Source: an uncultured Lachnospiraceae bacterium
GTDB taxonomy: Bacteria; Bacillota; Clostridia; Lachnospirales; Lachnospiraceae
Assembly: GCA_900318375.1 (NCBI GenBank)
Contig: ONKG01000004.1
Coordinates: 1 to 64,000, forward strand
DNA length: 64,000 nucleotides
Reading direction: 5' to 3'
The position numbers and the translations under genes were made by a program. Under the pieces are notes generated by a model. That model saw nothing but the letters and a program-made list of their open reading frames with translations. It had not been told where the DNA came from and did no database searches. Shown here in pieces: positions 1 through 6,824 of the stretch (positions are counted from its first letter, which is position 1; each line of letters starts with the position of its first letter).

Positions 1-65
1 TCGTCGGCGACCTGTTTGAGGTTGTTCCCGCTCTGACCGCTGAGATCAAGAAACTGAAAGCTTAA
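1..65 (+). CDS. etfA: Electron transfer flavoprotein alpha subunit, C-terminal end (partial)
   Basis: Only the last 20 codons are present, read from base 3 to a TAA at 63-65. They encode GDLFEVVPALTAEIKKLKA, which resembles the conserved C-terminus of EtfA, the FAD-binding subunit of electron transfer flavoprotein that pairs with EtfB and acyl-CoA dehydrogenases in anaerobic fatty-acid metabolism. The identification rests on this short tail alone. A strong terminator follows at 104-142, consistent with the end of an operon. Confidence 0.55.
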   Translation, partial: VGDLFEVVPALTAEIKKLKA

Positions 66-103
66 TTGCTTTTAGATCATTATTGATCAATCTGTAAATT
101 ACA

Positions 104-142
104 GCACCCCTCTGCGAGTTCCATGCAGAGGGGTGCGTTTTT
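104..142 (+). terminator. Rho-independent terminator after the etfA-like gene
   Basis: A perfect 12-bp stem (GCACCCCTCTGC paired with GCAGAGGGGTGC, loop of 9 nt) is followed by a T-run at 138-142. It lies 39 bp after the partial CDS stop. Confidence 0.9.
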
Positions 143-335
143 GCGAACGAGGGCTATCCGGGGGGAGGGCAAGACTCGAAGGCCGGTTTTCCGACCCTTG
201 AGACTTCCCGCGTCTTTTCGCCCTCAGATCTTCCCGCCCTCGAATCCGGAATTATACTCCGGGACTGTACGTCGAGTGCGGCATACAGCCATGGAGCTGA
301 AGTATGACCGGCCAGGGGAAAATTGGAGATGATAT

Positions 336-830
336 ATGGCAAAAAAAGAAAAAGGTGAAGTGAAGACGAACGCCATGCGGATCCTGGATCGTGCGGGTGT
401 ATCTTATGAACACTTTTCCTATGAATGTGATGAATTCGTGGACGGAGCGCAGACAGCGGATCATCTGGGTCTTCCGCATGAGAAAGTCTTTAAAACATTG
501 GTAACAGTCGCTCCGGACAGAAATCATTACGTTTTCGTGATTCCGATCGATGAAGAACTCGATCTGAAAAAATGCGCCAAATCCGTCGGTGTAAAGTCTG
601 TGGCAATGATCCACCAGAAGGAACTGTTTCCTTTGACCGGCTATGTGCGCGGCGGCTGCACTGCGATCGGATTAAAAAAGAATTTCGTGACGCGCCTCGA
701 TCAGCATGCCCGGGGACAGGACCGCATCTATATCAGCGGAGGACGGGTTGGCTGTCAGATCCTTCTCTCTCCTGATGATTTTATCAGGACGGCATGGAAG
801 GCGGAATATGCTGATCTCATAAGGGAATGA
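336..830 (+). CDS. ybaK: Cys-tRNA(Pro) deacylase, YbaK/EbsC family
   Basis: The 164-residue protein matches the YbaK/EbsC family in length and motifs. It has the block EKVFKTLVT near residue 50, whose lysine is the conserved catalytic-site lysine of the family, and GGCTAIGLKK and SGGRVGCQI later on. Family members hydrolyse Cys-tRNA(Pro) formed by mischarging by prolyl-tRNA synthetase, in the cytoplasm. The ATG at 336 is preceded by GGAGATGATAT, giving a reasonable ribosome binding site. The gene appears monocistronic, lying between the terminators at 104-142 and 919-953, and is the last chromosomal gene before the integrated element. Confidence 0.9.
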   Translation: MAKKEKGEVKTNAMRILDRAGVSYEHFSYECDEFVDGAQTADHLGLPHEKVFKTLVTVAPDRNHYVFVIPIDEELDLKKCAKSVGVKSVAMIHQKELFPLTGYVRGGCTAIGLKKNFVTRLDQHARGQDRIYISGGRVGCQILLSPDDFIRTAWKAEYADLIRE

Positions 831-918
831 TCTATGGAGAAAAACAGATAAGCCCTCCCTGAGTGCGAGGCAGATCCCTATGCTGATCCACGCTTTTCGG
901 AGCGAATATCCTGAAAAC

Positions 919-953
919 AAAAAAAGCACCTGCCTGACGCAGATGCTTTTTTT
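919..953. terminator. Bidirectional terminator between ybaK and the element edge
   Basis: The hairpin AAAAAAAGCA-CTGC / GCAG-TGCTTTTTTT has A- and T-tracts on both sides, so it can work in either direction. It sits 3 bp from the displaced tRNA 3' end (956-990). In the ancestral chromosome it would have been the terminator of the minus-strand tRNA-Arg gene as well as of ybaK. Confidence 0.8.
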
Positions 954-955
954 CA

Positions 956-990
956 TGTACGTGACAAGATTCGAACTCGCGACCTTCTGG
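956..990. repeat. Left attachment site copy (displaced tRNA-Arg 3' end)
   Basis: These 35 bases are identical to 13800-13834 and match the 3' part of the tRNA-Arg gene (T arm, acceptor stem and discriminator) on the minus strand. There is no 5' part of a tRNA here, so this is the original 3' end displaced by integration. Confidence 0.92.
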
Positions 991-1022
991 AAAACGGGTT
1001 ATTCTGTAGCCCTTGATTTTAC

Positions 1023-1068
1023 TGGGTTTTTCAGAGGTCAATTTAGCGTGTACACCGAAGTGTACACC
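1023..1068. promoter_or_regulatory. Left-end arm-type sites (putative integrase or excisionase binding)
   Basis: The segment holds TGGGTTTTTCAGAGGTC (1023-1039) and two direct copies of GTGTACACC (1048-1056 and 1060-1068). The same set occurs in inverted orientation just inside the right end (13731-13781). Such terminal inverted sites next to an integrase gene are typical of arm-type binding sites; the assignment is inference. Confidence 0.6.
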
Positions 1069-1069
1069 G

Positions 1070-2374
1070 TCATGCAAAGTTCCTTTTCTTGTGTACTTTT
1101 TCAATTGCGGCTCTCTTTTCGCTAATATCTGTATTGTCATAATAGTAGTACTCATCATTTACGTCAGGTGTGTTACCAATAAGAGAAGCACACATCTTTG
1201 AAGAGGCATTATCGTTGCGAAGATCGGAGTTGAAGGTCTTCCGGAGAGCATGAATACTGTATGTCTTTTTCAGTTTCAGCTGTTTGCTCTTGTTCTTGAT
1301 ACAGGATGCAATCATCAGGCTGTGTGTCCATCCATACACTGGATGTGGAAACACCCACTCTGAGACCATTCCATATTCGAACTGAGCGCGTCTGATTCTT
1401 TCAAGACTGTGCTTAATACTCTCATCAATAGGGAATCTTCGTGACTTCTTTGTCTTTGTTCCTTCAACACTCCACCATTTCTTTATCACATTACCGTTCT
1501 CATCTCGGTCTTTATTATACTTGTCAGAACGGCACACTGTGATTACTCCATGCTTGAAGTCAATATCTGACCACTTGAGAGTGGCAATTTCTCCAACGCG
1601 GGGAGCCATCTTTGCCGCTAATTCTACTGCATAATAAGTAAAGTTAGTTGGATGCTCTTGCATATCTTTGTATAGCTGTTCAAGGATCAGATTGAAGTCC
1701 TCATCCGGAATCAATTCAGATTCAGCTGTCTTTTCTTTTTTGGGAACGCAAGTGTTCCGGTAATCGGACTTATCAAGATACGACATCGGATCTGTCTGGA
1801 TTATCCTGCGTTTGAAGGCATACTTGAATGTCCCGTTAATGTAACCATACAGCTTGCCGAACGTCCGGTATTCAATGCCCTCTGCCCGGATTGTATTAAT
1901 AAAGTACGAGTCAAGATCCTGATCTGAAATCTCTGTGATAGGCATACATTCCAGTGAATTTCCATGAATGTAGCGGAAATAATCCGTAATATACTTGTCC
2001 TGTGTATTGTTAGAACTGTTATTCTTTTTCCAGTGATACTCGCGCCACTGCATGTAAACATCCTTAAATGTAGGAACATCCTCTTTGTCCCTCTGCCGAT
2101 AAAATTCTACGATAGCATCCTCTAAGTCTTTTCGCGAAGCCTTCTTGATCTGCTTGCCCTTCTTGCCCTCTGCATTTGGCAGATGTGTTCTCCACCTTGT
2201 AATATCACCCCCTGCTCTGTGTTCTGTTACTTGACTGATTGAAAATTTGTGTTGTGCCAGTATTTCCTTACGGTTCCTCATCTCTATCTCCTGACACATG
2301 TTGGCAATGACATCATCATAGCCGTTTTGTCCCGCGAGGGCAATAGCCCTCATAAAATCATTAGCATTTGTCAT
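1070..2374 (-). CDS. int: Site-specific tyrosine recombinase (element integrase)
   Basis: The 434-residue protein has the phage-integrase layout: an N-terminal arm-binding region, a core-binding helical domain (about 95-200) and a C-terminal catalytic domain. Visible catalytic positions are Arg259 (APRVGEIATLKW), Lys308 in the beta-hairpin, His375 and Arg378 (HALRKTF), and the nucleophile within the four tyrosines at 409-412. The second catalytic His is replaced by Asn (IGNTPDVND), as seen in some element integrases. It would cut and join DNA at the tRNA-Arg att core. The gene ends only 80 bp from the left att copy. The ATG at 2374 is directly preceded by an in-frame TGA ending a 6-codon reading frame, so the exact N-terminus is uncertain. 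Confidence 0.95.
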   Translation of the reverse strand: MTNANDFMRAIALAGQNGYDDVIANMCQEIEMRNRKEILAQHKFSISQVTEHRAGGDITRWRTHLPNAEGKKGKQIKKASRKDLEDAIVEFYRQRDKEDVPTFKDVYMQWREYHWKKNNSSNNTQDKYITDYFRYIHGNSLECMPITEISDQDLDSYFINTIRAEGIEYRTFGKLYGYINGTFKYAFKRRIIQTDPMSYLDKSDYRNTCVPKKEKTAESELIPDEDFNLILEQLYKDMQEHPTNFTYYAVELAAKMAPRVGEIATLKWSDIDFKHGVITVCRSDKYNKDRDENGNVIKKWWSVEGTKTKKSRRFPIDESIKHSLERIRRAQFEYGMVSEWVFPHPVYGWTHSLMIASCIKNKSKQLKLKKTYSIHALRKTFNSDLRNDNASSKMCASLIGNTPDVNDEYYYYDNTDISEKRAAIEKVHKKRNFA

Positions 2375-2496
2375 TCAGTATTCTTCATATGCCATTCCTC
2401 TCTCTTTCTGCAATCATAGATTAAAATTAATTTTTACTTTTGATTGAGCTGCAGGCGGCTCAGCCTGAGGGCTTCGCCGCCGTGTTGATACAATCT

Positions 2497-3132
2497 TTAT
2501 GCGAACAGTTTCGCATATTTTTTTTGCTTCCTCTTTGAAAGCTTCTCTGAAGACATGTCCCAGAAGTTTTCGCGGAACTTACTGAGACCATTTTCCCAAG
2601 CGTGAACACATATATGCTCAAGCCTCGTCATAATGACCAAGTTGTCAGGTGTGTTATTGAAGGTGTTTCGATCTTTGTGATGTACTGTGACGTGCTGATG
2701 ATCTACCCCCCTACCAAAGGCTTCAAAGCCCTTCAGAGTAAGAAGCTTATATGCCCTTTTGGATATCTGGCTATGGAATATCAATGCCACTAACGCGGAT
2801 ATATACAAAGGTTTTCCTATACCGTATGAGTGGTCGTTCCCGCTACCGATCCGAGGATATTTCCCTTTATTTGGATATGGGCAAAGGTGCAGAGGTTCTT
2901 CATCATATACTGTTATTACATCTCCCTGATTGGATATGAATAGGTGTTTTGGTAAATCTTTGCGTGCAGTAGACTTACTTGAATATAGAGGAAGCCACTT
3001 CATGCCCTTGCGGGTGAATATCAGTGGTTTGCCGTTTTTTGATGTTGGAGCAATAATCTGACCCTCACAAATATTCTTGAAGCGTTCCCTGTAGAACGCT
3101 AATGTTGTGTTCTTGTTTGTCTCCGTTTTCAT
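2497..3132 (-). CDS. HNH endonuclease family protein
   Basis: This 211-residue protein has an HNH core at about residues 135-180: VDHQHVTVHHKDRNTFNNTPDNLV, with the paired histidines, the asparagine of the NN-PDNL signature and a downstream His (EHICVHAW). The pattern is typical of HNH nucleases of phages and mobile elements, including free-standing homing types. The N-terminal half, with KDLPKHLFISNQGDVIT, resembles the DNA-contacting part of such proteins but was not assigned to a named domain. It may be a homing nuclease or a defence or packaging-type nicking enzyme; the target cannot be seen. It lies alone on the minus strand between integrase and the Rep-like gene. Confidence 0.75.
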   Translation of the reverse strand: MKTETNKNTTLAFYRERFKNICEGQIIAPTSKNGKPLIFTRKGMKWLPLYSSKSTARKDLPKHLFISNQGDVITVYDEEPLHLCPYPNKGKYPRIGSGNDHSYGIGKPLYISALVALIFHSQISKRAYKLLTLKGFEAFGRGVDHQHVTVHHKDRNTFNNTPDNLVIMTRLEHICVHAWENGLSKFRENFWDMSSEKLSKRKQKKYAKLFA

Positions 3133-3284
3133 TTATAAATCCTTTATTTAGTTAATAGTGTTATAGTTGCTTTATATAAAATAGAACAGATTGCTGTAAG
3201 TATCACAATTACCTATACATTAGGACATGATACATATCTGGAATTATCTATAAATATTAATTTTAATTGGGGTTTTCTTAATTG

Positions 3285-4220
3285 TCAGACAACTTGGATT
3301 TGTGTCATTTTTGACATGATTTCGTTGTTCAAGAAGCTGTCGGCAGCTCTATTGATTTCGTTGACGACATACTGACAGTCTGCCATAGTATAGAACTCAA
3401 GGTCACATTTGTTCTTATAGCGCCTTTTGAAGTTATCCGCGAGGGCTTCCGGGTTTTCGATGTTCCCTACCTCGTAAAGGAACTGGATGAGTTGGTGCCG
3501 TGTAAAGAAGTCCTCTGCATGGAGCATCAGGAACTCATTCACCTTCATTCCGTGCCCAAGTACCTTTTCCCTGTATTCTGGCTTCATCAAGGCATTGTAA
3601 TGCTTCTGGACATAATCCAGTTTATCCAACGCCCTCTGCCACCTTGTCTTCCAGTTATTCCCGAACTCTGTCTGTAGATCTGTAAGTGTGGCATTGCCCC
3701 TAACCCTTGACCGTTCCTCGAAGCGGGCGGTCACAAAACCAGACCCGTTCATTTCATCAAGCTTGTCGTAGAATTCGACCTGAAATCCGCTTGTCTTGAC
3801 CGAGAGACTGATTTTCTTGTTGCTGTCCAGTTTCTCGGTTTTGTACTTGTTCGTGATGCTGTATGCCAGCGCAAGACCCGTCAGCAGGAATCGATGTATC
3901 TTCCAGTAATCTTGATAAAAGTTCTTTTGTATGCTGTCAAGACGTAGATCCGTCCGTGTGATCTGATAATCGGAGACCTGTAGCTCTGACAGTATCTGCC
4001 CGATTGCAGTCTGATAATCTGAGTAATTGAAGATGTCTCCATCTAAGACGTTGGGATTGATGACAAGCAGGCTGTAAAGCTCACCCTTTTTGTTGTGTCG
4101 CATCCTACAGTCCACAACGTCACTCATTTCTTCCGGTACCATGATTTCTCCCTGACACCGGACTTGGAGCGTATGTACGCTACCTGTTAATTTGTACCTT
4201 TGCAATTTTTCTTTATTCAT
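3285..4220 (-). CDS. Putative replication initiator (phage/plasmid Rep, gene II/X-like)
   Basis: The 311-residue protein resembles phage and plasmid replication proteins of the gene II/X type: a beta-rich N-terminal half with QITRTDLRLDS near residues 92-102, the region that carries metal-binding residues in HUH-like initiators, and a helical C-terminal half. No clear HUH (His-hydrophobic-His) motif can be read, so the catalytic assignment is tentative. The start at 4220 has GGAG 11 nt upstream; an overlapping ATG at 4224 reads only three codons. The gene is preceded by its own promoter (4404-4432) and a terminator-like hairpin at 4251-4278, which would suit attenuation control of Rep supply. 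Confidence 0.5.
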   Translation of the reverse strand: MNKEKLQRYKLTGSVHTLQVRCQGEIMVPEEMSDVVDCRMRHNKKGELYSLLVINPNVLDGDIFNYSDYQTAIGQILSELQVSDYQITRTDLRLDSIQKNFYQDYWKIHRFLLTGLALAYSITNKYKTEKLDSNKKISLSVKTSGFQVEFYDKLDEMNGSGFVTARFEERSRVRGNATLTDLQTEFGNNWKTRWQRALDKLDYVQKHYNALMKPEYREKVLGHGMKVNEFLMLHAEDFFTRHQLIQFLYEVGNIENPEALADNFKRRYKNKCDLEFYTMADCQYVVNEINRAADSFLNNEIMSKMTQIQVV

Positions 4221-4250
4221 TCATTTTGTGTCTCCTTTCTTTTCCGCATA

Positions 4251-4278
4251 AAAAAACAGCGGGGTGGCGTCCCGCTGT
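4251..4278 (-). terminator. Leader terminator (attenuator) upstream of the Rep-like gene
   Basis: On the minus strand CAGCGGG and CCCGCTG form a 7-bp GC-rich stem with a short loop, followed by TTTTTT. It lies about 30 nt before the Rep start codon and downstream of the promoter at 4404-4432, so read-through would be needed for Rep expression. Confidence 0.7.
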
Positions 4279-4372
4279 GAAAATCCCTGATACATGCTCC
4301 TCTGTTACGACATAGCAGGTGATCCTCACGTAGGACATAAATTGTGTCGTTCGGTCACCGTGGTGAGAGCAT

Positions 4373-4403
4373 AAAAAAAGCATGGCTCTCTGTGACCATG
4401 CTT
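4373..4403. promoter_or_regulatory. Palindrome at the Rep transcription start (operator-like or early hairpin)
   Basis: AAGCATGG and CCATGCTT form an 8-bp inverted repeat with an 11-nt gap, beginning directly after the -10 box of the minus-strand promoter. In RNA it would be a hairpin followed by seven U. It may be a repressor operator or the first part of a structured leader. GAGAGC and GGTCAC in it can also pair with GCTCTC and GGTGACC downstream, giving an alternative fold. Confidence 0.45.
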
Positions 4404-4432
4404 AGAATAGCATAGTCCCCCCACCATGTCAA
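4404..4432 (-). promoter_or_regulatory. Promoter of the Rep-like gene
   Basis: On the minus strand TTGACA (4432-4427) is followed after 17 bp by TATTCT (4409-4404), a good sigma-70/sigma-A type promoter. The predicted start is near 4397, giving a leader of about 175 nt before the Rep start codon. Confidence 0.75.
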
Positions 4433-4655
4433 TAACTTTTTCCATAATATACTACTTTAGTATAAAACTAATTAATTTAAAATGCAAGCTTTATTTTTAT
4501 TTTATTTAAAAATATTTTGTAGAACTTTTGAATGGAATATATAGGAACTGAATGGACGGGTTGCCGTGTGGATTAATCACGTACCCCCAGGAACCGCATA
4601 AATGCTGATCTATATGTTCAATTCTCCCCCCGTTTAAAGATTAATTTTAAATTTG

Positions 4656-4684
4656 TTGACAATATATATAACATCATATATACT
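4656..4684 (+). promoter_or_regulatory. Promoter of the SprT-like gene (twin promoter 1)
   Basis: TTGACA (4656-4661), a 17-bp spacer and TATACT (4679-4684). The first 27 bases are identical to the promoter at 5540. The spacer contains TATATA repeats around AACATC, a possible shared operator. The predicted leader (from about 4690) carries ACAACACAC (4714-4722) and ACGAAAGAGAG (4741-4751), both shared with the other gene. Confidence 0.8.
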
Positions 4685-4760
4685 AAGATTGTCAAATGAA
4701 ACAAGGGCAAACAACAACACACACCAAAAGCCCTACACAAACGAAAGAGAGGATTCAATC

Positions 4761-5441
4761 ATGGCAAAAAGGACTATCAACTATCAGCGCGCTATTCAGG
4801 TACTGAATAAGATGTACAAAGCTGCGAATGAGTACTATTTTGACGGGGATTTGGAAGACGTTTGTATCACTATTCAGTCCAGTGTCAAGACATATGCACA
4901 TATTAGCGTATCTCCTGTGTGGCGAAATGTTGACGGTAAACAGATGCGGGAAATTAACTTGTCGGCTGAGCACCTTATGAGGTGCAATGATGGGGAATTT
5001 GGCGTGTTGAGTATCTGCTCAAGTCTCTTGCACGAAATGTCGCATTTGTACAATATGATGCACGGGATTAAGGATACGAGCACGAACGGGTACCATAATC
5101 GCAAATTCGCTATTACTGCCGAAGAAATCGCGCACCTGAAGATTTCCAAACATCCGGTTTATGGATGGACAATCACAGAGCCTACAGAGTCACAGCTTGA
5201 GTTCTGCACGGCTTTCGGTTTTGAGGATTTTTTGTTTGCCCGTGATGCTGATTTCCCTATTTCCACTGGAACTGGAACTCCTGCAACGGGCAACGGCAAC
5301 GGGAACCCGCCGAAAGTCAAGAAGCCCTCTAATTCCAAGCGTTATCAGTGCCCTTGCTGTAAAGCGATTGTTCGCGCTACATCCTTTGTCAATATCATTT
5401 GCGCTGACTGCAATGTCCCGTTTGTGCTGACCACTAAGTAA
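4761..5441 (+). CDS. SprT-like zinc metalloprotease domain protein
   Basis: Translation most likely starts at the ATG at 4761, after the ribosome binding site in ACGAAAGAGAGGATT; an upstream ATG at 4653 would overlap the promoter. The 226-residue protein has the gluzincin motif HEMSH at residues 91-95 and a likely third ligand His112 (GYHNRKF), as in SprT/Spartan-type proteases. After a Gly/Asn/Thr-rich linker (168-185) there is a C-terminal zinc ribbon with CPCC (197-200) and CADC (214-217). Spartan relatives cleave DNA-protein crosslinks; SprT-like proteins are common on plasmids and phages but their role there is not settled. The leader is a predicted target of the small RNA at 6711-6788. 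Confidence 0.75.
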   Translation: MAKRTINYQRAIQVLNKMYKAANEYYFDGDLEDVCITIQSSVKTYAHISVSPVWRNVDGKQMREINLSAEHLMRCNDGEFGVLSICSSLLHEMSHLYNMMHGIKDTSTNGYHNRKFAITAEEIAHLKISKHPVYGWTITEPTESQLEFCTAFGFEDFLFARDADFPISTGTGTPATGNGNGNPPKVKKPSNSKRYQCPCCKAIVRATSFVNIICADCNVPFVLTTK

Positions 5442-5450
5442 TAACACCAC

Positions 5451-5484
5451 ATCCGGACGGTGATATAACCGTCACCGTCCGGAT
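5451..5484 (+). other. 13-bp perfect hairpin after the SprT-like gene
   Basis: ATCCGGACGGTGA and TCACCGTCCGGAT pair perfectly around an 8-nt loop, 10 bp after the stop codon. There is no T-run, so it may stabilise the 3' end or be a weak terminator. A hairpin of the same size follows the gene at 5621. Confidence 0.65.
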
Positions 5485-5539
5485 CTTCCGATTAAATATT
5501 AATTTGAATAAATCCAGATTAGAAAATTCAAACAGACTA

Positions 5540-5568
5540 TTGACAATATATATAACATCATATATAAT
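5540..5568 (+). promoter_or_regulatory. Promoter of the 97-residue protein gene (twin promoter 2)
   Basis: TTGACA (5540-5545), 17 bp, TATAAT (5563-5568): a consensus promoter. It shares 27 identical bases with the promoter at 4656. The leader starts near 5575 and carries ACAACACAC (5579-5587) and ACGAAAGAGAG (5601-5611). Confidence 0.88.
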
Positions 5569-5620
5569 AACATCATAAACAACACACCACACCTTATATT
5601 ACGAAAGAGAGGATTTACAC

Positions 5621-5914
5621 ATGAAGACCACAAAGACTACTTCCGAGATCATGAAAGTTATGGCTGAGCTTGCATCCTACACTGAGATGATGGATGAGCT
5701 GAGTATTCAGGTCGAAAGCCTTAAAGATGAGATCAAGGCTTACATGATTGAGAACGACCTGTATGAGCTTAACGGTGAGGACGGTTCCCGCGCAACCTAT
5801 TCCACTGTCCGGCAGAACAGATTTAACAGTTCATTGTTCAAAAAGGACTTCGCAGACATTTACATGGAATATTGCAAAAAAATGGAGTACAAAAAATTCT
5901 GCTTTAGCCGTTGA
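5621..5914 (+). CDS. Small coiled-coil protein of unknown function
   Basis: I do not recognise this 97-residue protein. Residues about 10-45 form a likely coiled coil (MAELASYTEMMDELSIQVES, then LKDEIKAYMIEND), followed by a charged tail rich in Lys and aromatic residues. Similar short helical proteins occur on plasmids and integrative elements. The start at 5621 follows ACGAAAGAGAGGATTTACAC, the same ribosome binding region as the SprT-like gene, and both genes share one promoter sequence, so they are probably co-regulated. The loop of the small RNA at 6735-6745 is complementary to this ribosome binding site. Confidence 0.7.
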   Translation: MKTTKTTSEIMKVMAELASYTEMMDELSIQVESLKDEIKAYMIENDLYELNGEDGSRATYSTVRQNRFNSSLFKKDFADIYMEYCKKMEYKKFCFSR

Positions 5915-5924
5915 TTGAGTACAC

Positions 5925-5960
5925 GCCACCGGATACCAGACCACAACGGTATCCGGTGGC
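5925..5960 (+). other. 13-bp perfect hairpin after the 97-residue gene
   Basis: GCCACCGGATACC and GGTATCCGGTGGC pair perfectly with a 10-nt loop. It lies 10 bp after the stop codon and 28 bp before the next start, and has no T-run. The size and placement mirror the hairpin at 5451-5484, though the sequence differs. Confidence 0.65.
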
Positions 5961-5987
5961 AGGAGCCACAGAACAGGAGATAGCAAG

Positions 5988-6158
5988 ATGAGAGATACCG
6001 TATCATTACCTGAATTCTTTACCGTTATCGGGATCAGAGTTGGTACATTTGAGAGCACGATAGAGGATGAGAAGCATTTCGAAAATGAAGACCAAGCACG
6101 GGATTATGCCACAGACCTTCAGCGGGCGGGGCTTATCACCATCGTAGTAGCTGTATGA
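5988..6158 (+). CDS. Small protein, 56 residues, unknown function
   Basis: The reading frame runs from ATG at 5988 (ribosome binding site CAGGAGATAGCAAG) to TGA at 6156-6158. It begins MRDTVSLPEFFTVIGIRVGT, has an acidic middle (STIEDEKHFENEDQARDYAT) and ends LITIVVAV. The codon use, the strong ribosome binding site and the balanced composition support a real gene, but it matches nothing I recognise. It is likely co-transcribed with the gene at 5621 if the hairpin at 5925-5960 does not terminate. Confidence 0.6.
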   Translation: MRDTVSLPEFFTVIGIRVGTFESTIEDEKHFENEDQARDYATDLQRAGLITIVVAV

Positions 6159-6277
6159 CCTTTGACCGATTATTGACCAAATGATAGAATGAGAGAGCGG
6201 TACATCTGGAATGTCAGGTGTACCGCTATATATGAATAGGAGTATTTTAAAATTATTATTTAAAGAATGGAGCAGTC

Positions 6278-6652
6278 ATGGCAGTGAAAAAAGATCCGAC
6301 CAAACGGGCTAAAGATGGTAATGGAGCTTTTCGGAGCAAACTGGATTATATCAACGGCAAAATAAAAACTGATGAAGACGGCAAAGAGGTTAAGGTCGAG
6401 GGCTATAACAAGAGGGCTTATGACCGAATAATTTTCAGCGTTCCAAAAGGCTACCGAGAGCAATTGCAGGACTACATGCAGGCGCGTATAGATGAGATTG
6501 AAGAACTGAAGAACATTACAGATCGGACACAGGAACAAGAGGAACGACTGCAAGAACTACAATCAAAATATGTTGTATCTACCAGAGGAACACCGTCAAC
6601 GAACCATCTTTTGAAGCAGCTCCTGTTTTACGAAACAGGTCTGAGTTTTTAA
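6278..6652 (+). CDS. Putative ribbon-helix-helix-type DNA-binding protein
   Basis: The 124-residue protein starts at ATG 6278, preceded by GGAGCAGTC. Residues 47-69 (AYDRIIFSVPKGYREQLQDY) have the look of a short beta strand followed by a helix seen in Arc/MetJ-type ribbon-helix-helix proteins of mobile elements, and the following region (about 70-95) is a Glu-rich helix (IDEIEELKNITDRTQEQEER). The N-terminus is basic. The domain call is from pattern only. The gene lies directly upstream of the small RNA promoter, whose spacer is a palindrome, so this protein is a candidate repressor of that promoter or an accessory DNA-binding factor of the element. Confidence 0.5.
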   Translation: MAVKKDPTKRAKDGNGAFRSKLDYINGKIKTDEDGKEVKVEGYNKRAYDRIIFSVPKGYREQLQDYMQARIDEIEELKNITDRTQEQEERLQELQSKYVVSTRGTPSTNHLLKQLLFYETGLSF

Positions 6653-6676
6653 AATTAATATTTACTGGATATGATA

Positions 6677-6704
6677 TTTACAGATTCTACGAATCTGATA
6701 AAAT
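6677..6704 (+). promoter_or_regulatory. Small RNA promoter with palindromic operator
   Basis: TTTACA (6677-6682), a 16-bp spacer and TAAAAT (6699-6704). The spacer holds the near-complete dyad CAGATTCTACGAATCTG (6681-6697), with 7-bp arms around TAC, exactly between the -35 and -10 boxes. A bound repressor would block the promoter. Confidence 0.7.
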
Positions 6705-6710
6705 ATAGAC

Positions 6711-6788
6711 GTGTGTTGTGCAAGTACATCCTAACTCTCTTTCGTATGTGCTTGCAAAGGGGAGCGCTTCACAGCGCTCTCTTTTTTT
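6711..6788 (+). ncRNA. Putative trans-acting antisense RNA targeting two leaders in the element
   Basis: The predicted transcript starts near 6711 and ends at a terminator hairpin (GAGCGCT and AGCGCTC with loop TTCAC/TCAC, then a T-run 6782-6788). It contains an 11-bp stem, TGCAAGTACAT (6719-6729) with ATGTGCTTGCA (6746-6756), one G-U pair. The 16-nt loop includes CTCTCTTTCGT (6735-6745), the exact complement of ACGAAAGAGAG in the ribosome binding regions at 4741-4751 and 5601-5611. Its first 9 bases, GTGTGTTGT, are the exact complement of ACAACACAC at 4714-4722 and 5579-5587. It should block translation of both genes by loop contact, as plasmid antisense RNAs do. This is prediction from sequence; no family was recognised. 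Confidence 0.7.
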
Positions 6789-6824
6789 GCTCTTAGAAGT
6801 GCGTTTTTCGCGCTTATTTTTCAC

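Noticed and set aside
4653-4760. Upstream start for the SprT-like gene
   Set aside because: The ATG at 4653 lies upstream of the predicted transcription start; the ATG at 4761 has a matching ribosome binding site.
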